Source of the DNA: Pseudoflavonifractor_A sp022772585
GTDB lineage: Bacteria; Bacillota; Clostridia; Oscillospirales; Oscillospiraceae
Direction of reading: 5' to 3'
Length of the DNA: 42,011 nt
NCBI RefSeq assembly: GCF_052065415.1
Contig: NZ_JBQHUB010000023.1
Location: 1 to 42,011, forward strand
Shown: piece after piece, positions 41,835-42,011 of the stretch
Position numbering within the stretch: the stretch's first letter is position 1
How the letters are laid out: each line of letters starts with the position of its first letter
The notes under the pieces: generated by a model
Told to the model about the DNA's origin: nothing
Database searches by the model: none
What the model saw: the letters and a program-made list of their open reading frames with translations, nothing else
Translations under genes and position numbers: made by a program

Positions 41835-41961
41835 AAAGAAGGTTATGCTCTTTATCGTAGAGGGGCCAACAGATGAAACCAGCCTTTCTACGGTTTTGAA
41901 CTGTAAATTTCGGGTTATAAAGTCCACTTGCACGGAGTTTCCGGTCCATCTTCACGGATAA
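41827..41961 (+). pseudogene. Truncated TOPRIM-like partner of the ATPase
   Basis: It begins with MAKKKVMLFIVEGPTDETSL, the first strand and catalytic Glu (VEGPTDE) of a TOPRIM nuclease, then diverges after about 26 residues and stops at 41959-41961 (44 residues). A full TOPRIM protein would be 150-300 residues. GAGG lies just before the ATG, inside the ATPase gene. The remaining 50 bases do not restore a clear continuation. The gene is cut by a frameshift, a rearrangement or a contig artefact near 41910. Confidence 0.65.
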
Positions 41962-42011
41962 ACAAGTCCACCGTCACGGTGAAGGAGTCCGGCTAAATCA
42001 GAGCCTTTATA

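Overview
The window looks like chromosome from a GC-rich anaerobic gut Firmicute of the Oscillospiraceae type (Flavonifractor, Pseudoflavonifractor or Lawsonibacter relatives). The grounds are Firmicutes-style TTGACA/TATAAT promoters, strong GGAGG ribosome sites, a CIRCE heat-shock operator, very GC-rich third codon positions, and gene families common in that group: a YgfK-type oxidoreductase, a minimal SufC/SufB-like pair, BMP-type ABC transport and DIP1984. This placement is inference; no rRNA or other taxonomic marker is present.

Positions 1-23,000 are mostly chromosomal. A YgfK-like flavo-iron-sulfur protein comes first, followed by a small membrane protein, a hotdog thioesterase, a SufC/SufB-like iron-sulfur assembly pair, a ferritin-like protein, DIP1984 and isocitrate dehydrogenase. 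Next is a 0.9 kb non-coding stretch holding six consecutive hairpins and a frameshifted HTH regulator with intact palindromic operators. Then come pnp and rpsO. A LacI regulator faces a DapA-superfamily lyase and an atypical Nramp-like transporter across a promoter region with three related operators. A VOC protein, a CIRCE-controlled Hsp20 and a hydantoinase-type amidohydrolase follow. From about 19.2 to 22.7 kb gene continuity breaks: a pyroglutamyl-peptidase fragment is fused to half a threonine aldolase, an RND pump lacks both ends and is frameshifted, and a histidine kinase has lost its start.

Positions 23,700-29,600 are a graveyard of mobile DNA. It holds fragments of a CocE-type hydrolase, an AAA ATPase and an HTH protein in one reading frame, pieces of tyrosine integrases, an IS30 remnant, an IS1182-type element with 15-bp terminal repeats and two in-frame stops, and three separate tRNA 3' halves (Thr-GGT, an initiator-Met-like one, Val-CAC) that look like attachment-site scars.

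Positions 29,550-39,330 hold the most interesting intact unit. It has a GntR/UTRA regulator with its promoter and palindrome, a complete BMP-type ABC importer, an M20 amidohydrolase, a stand-alone 2Fe-2S protein, a fumarate-reductase-like flavoprotein, the importer's lipoprotein, and a protein of the L-2-amino-thiazoline-4-carboxylate hydrolase family. A strong terminator closes it. The gene set suggests uptake of a small, probably heterocyclic or amide-bearing compound, then hydrolysis and a flavin-dependent redox step. I do not recognise this combination as a described pathway.

Positions 39,330-42,011 are visibly more AT-rich and look acquired. They carry an orphan MNT-type nucleotidyltransferase and an AAA ATPase overlapping the start of a truncated TOPRIM-like gene, an arrangement typical of anti-phage systems. 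The several abrupt junctions could be real rearrangements or assembly chimeras; the sequence alone cannot decide.
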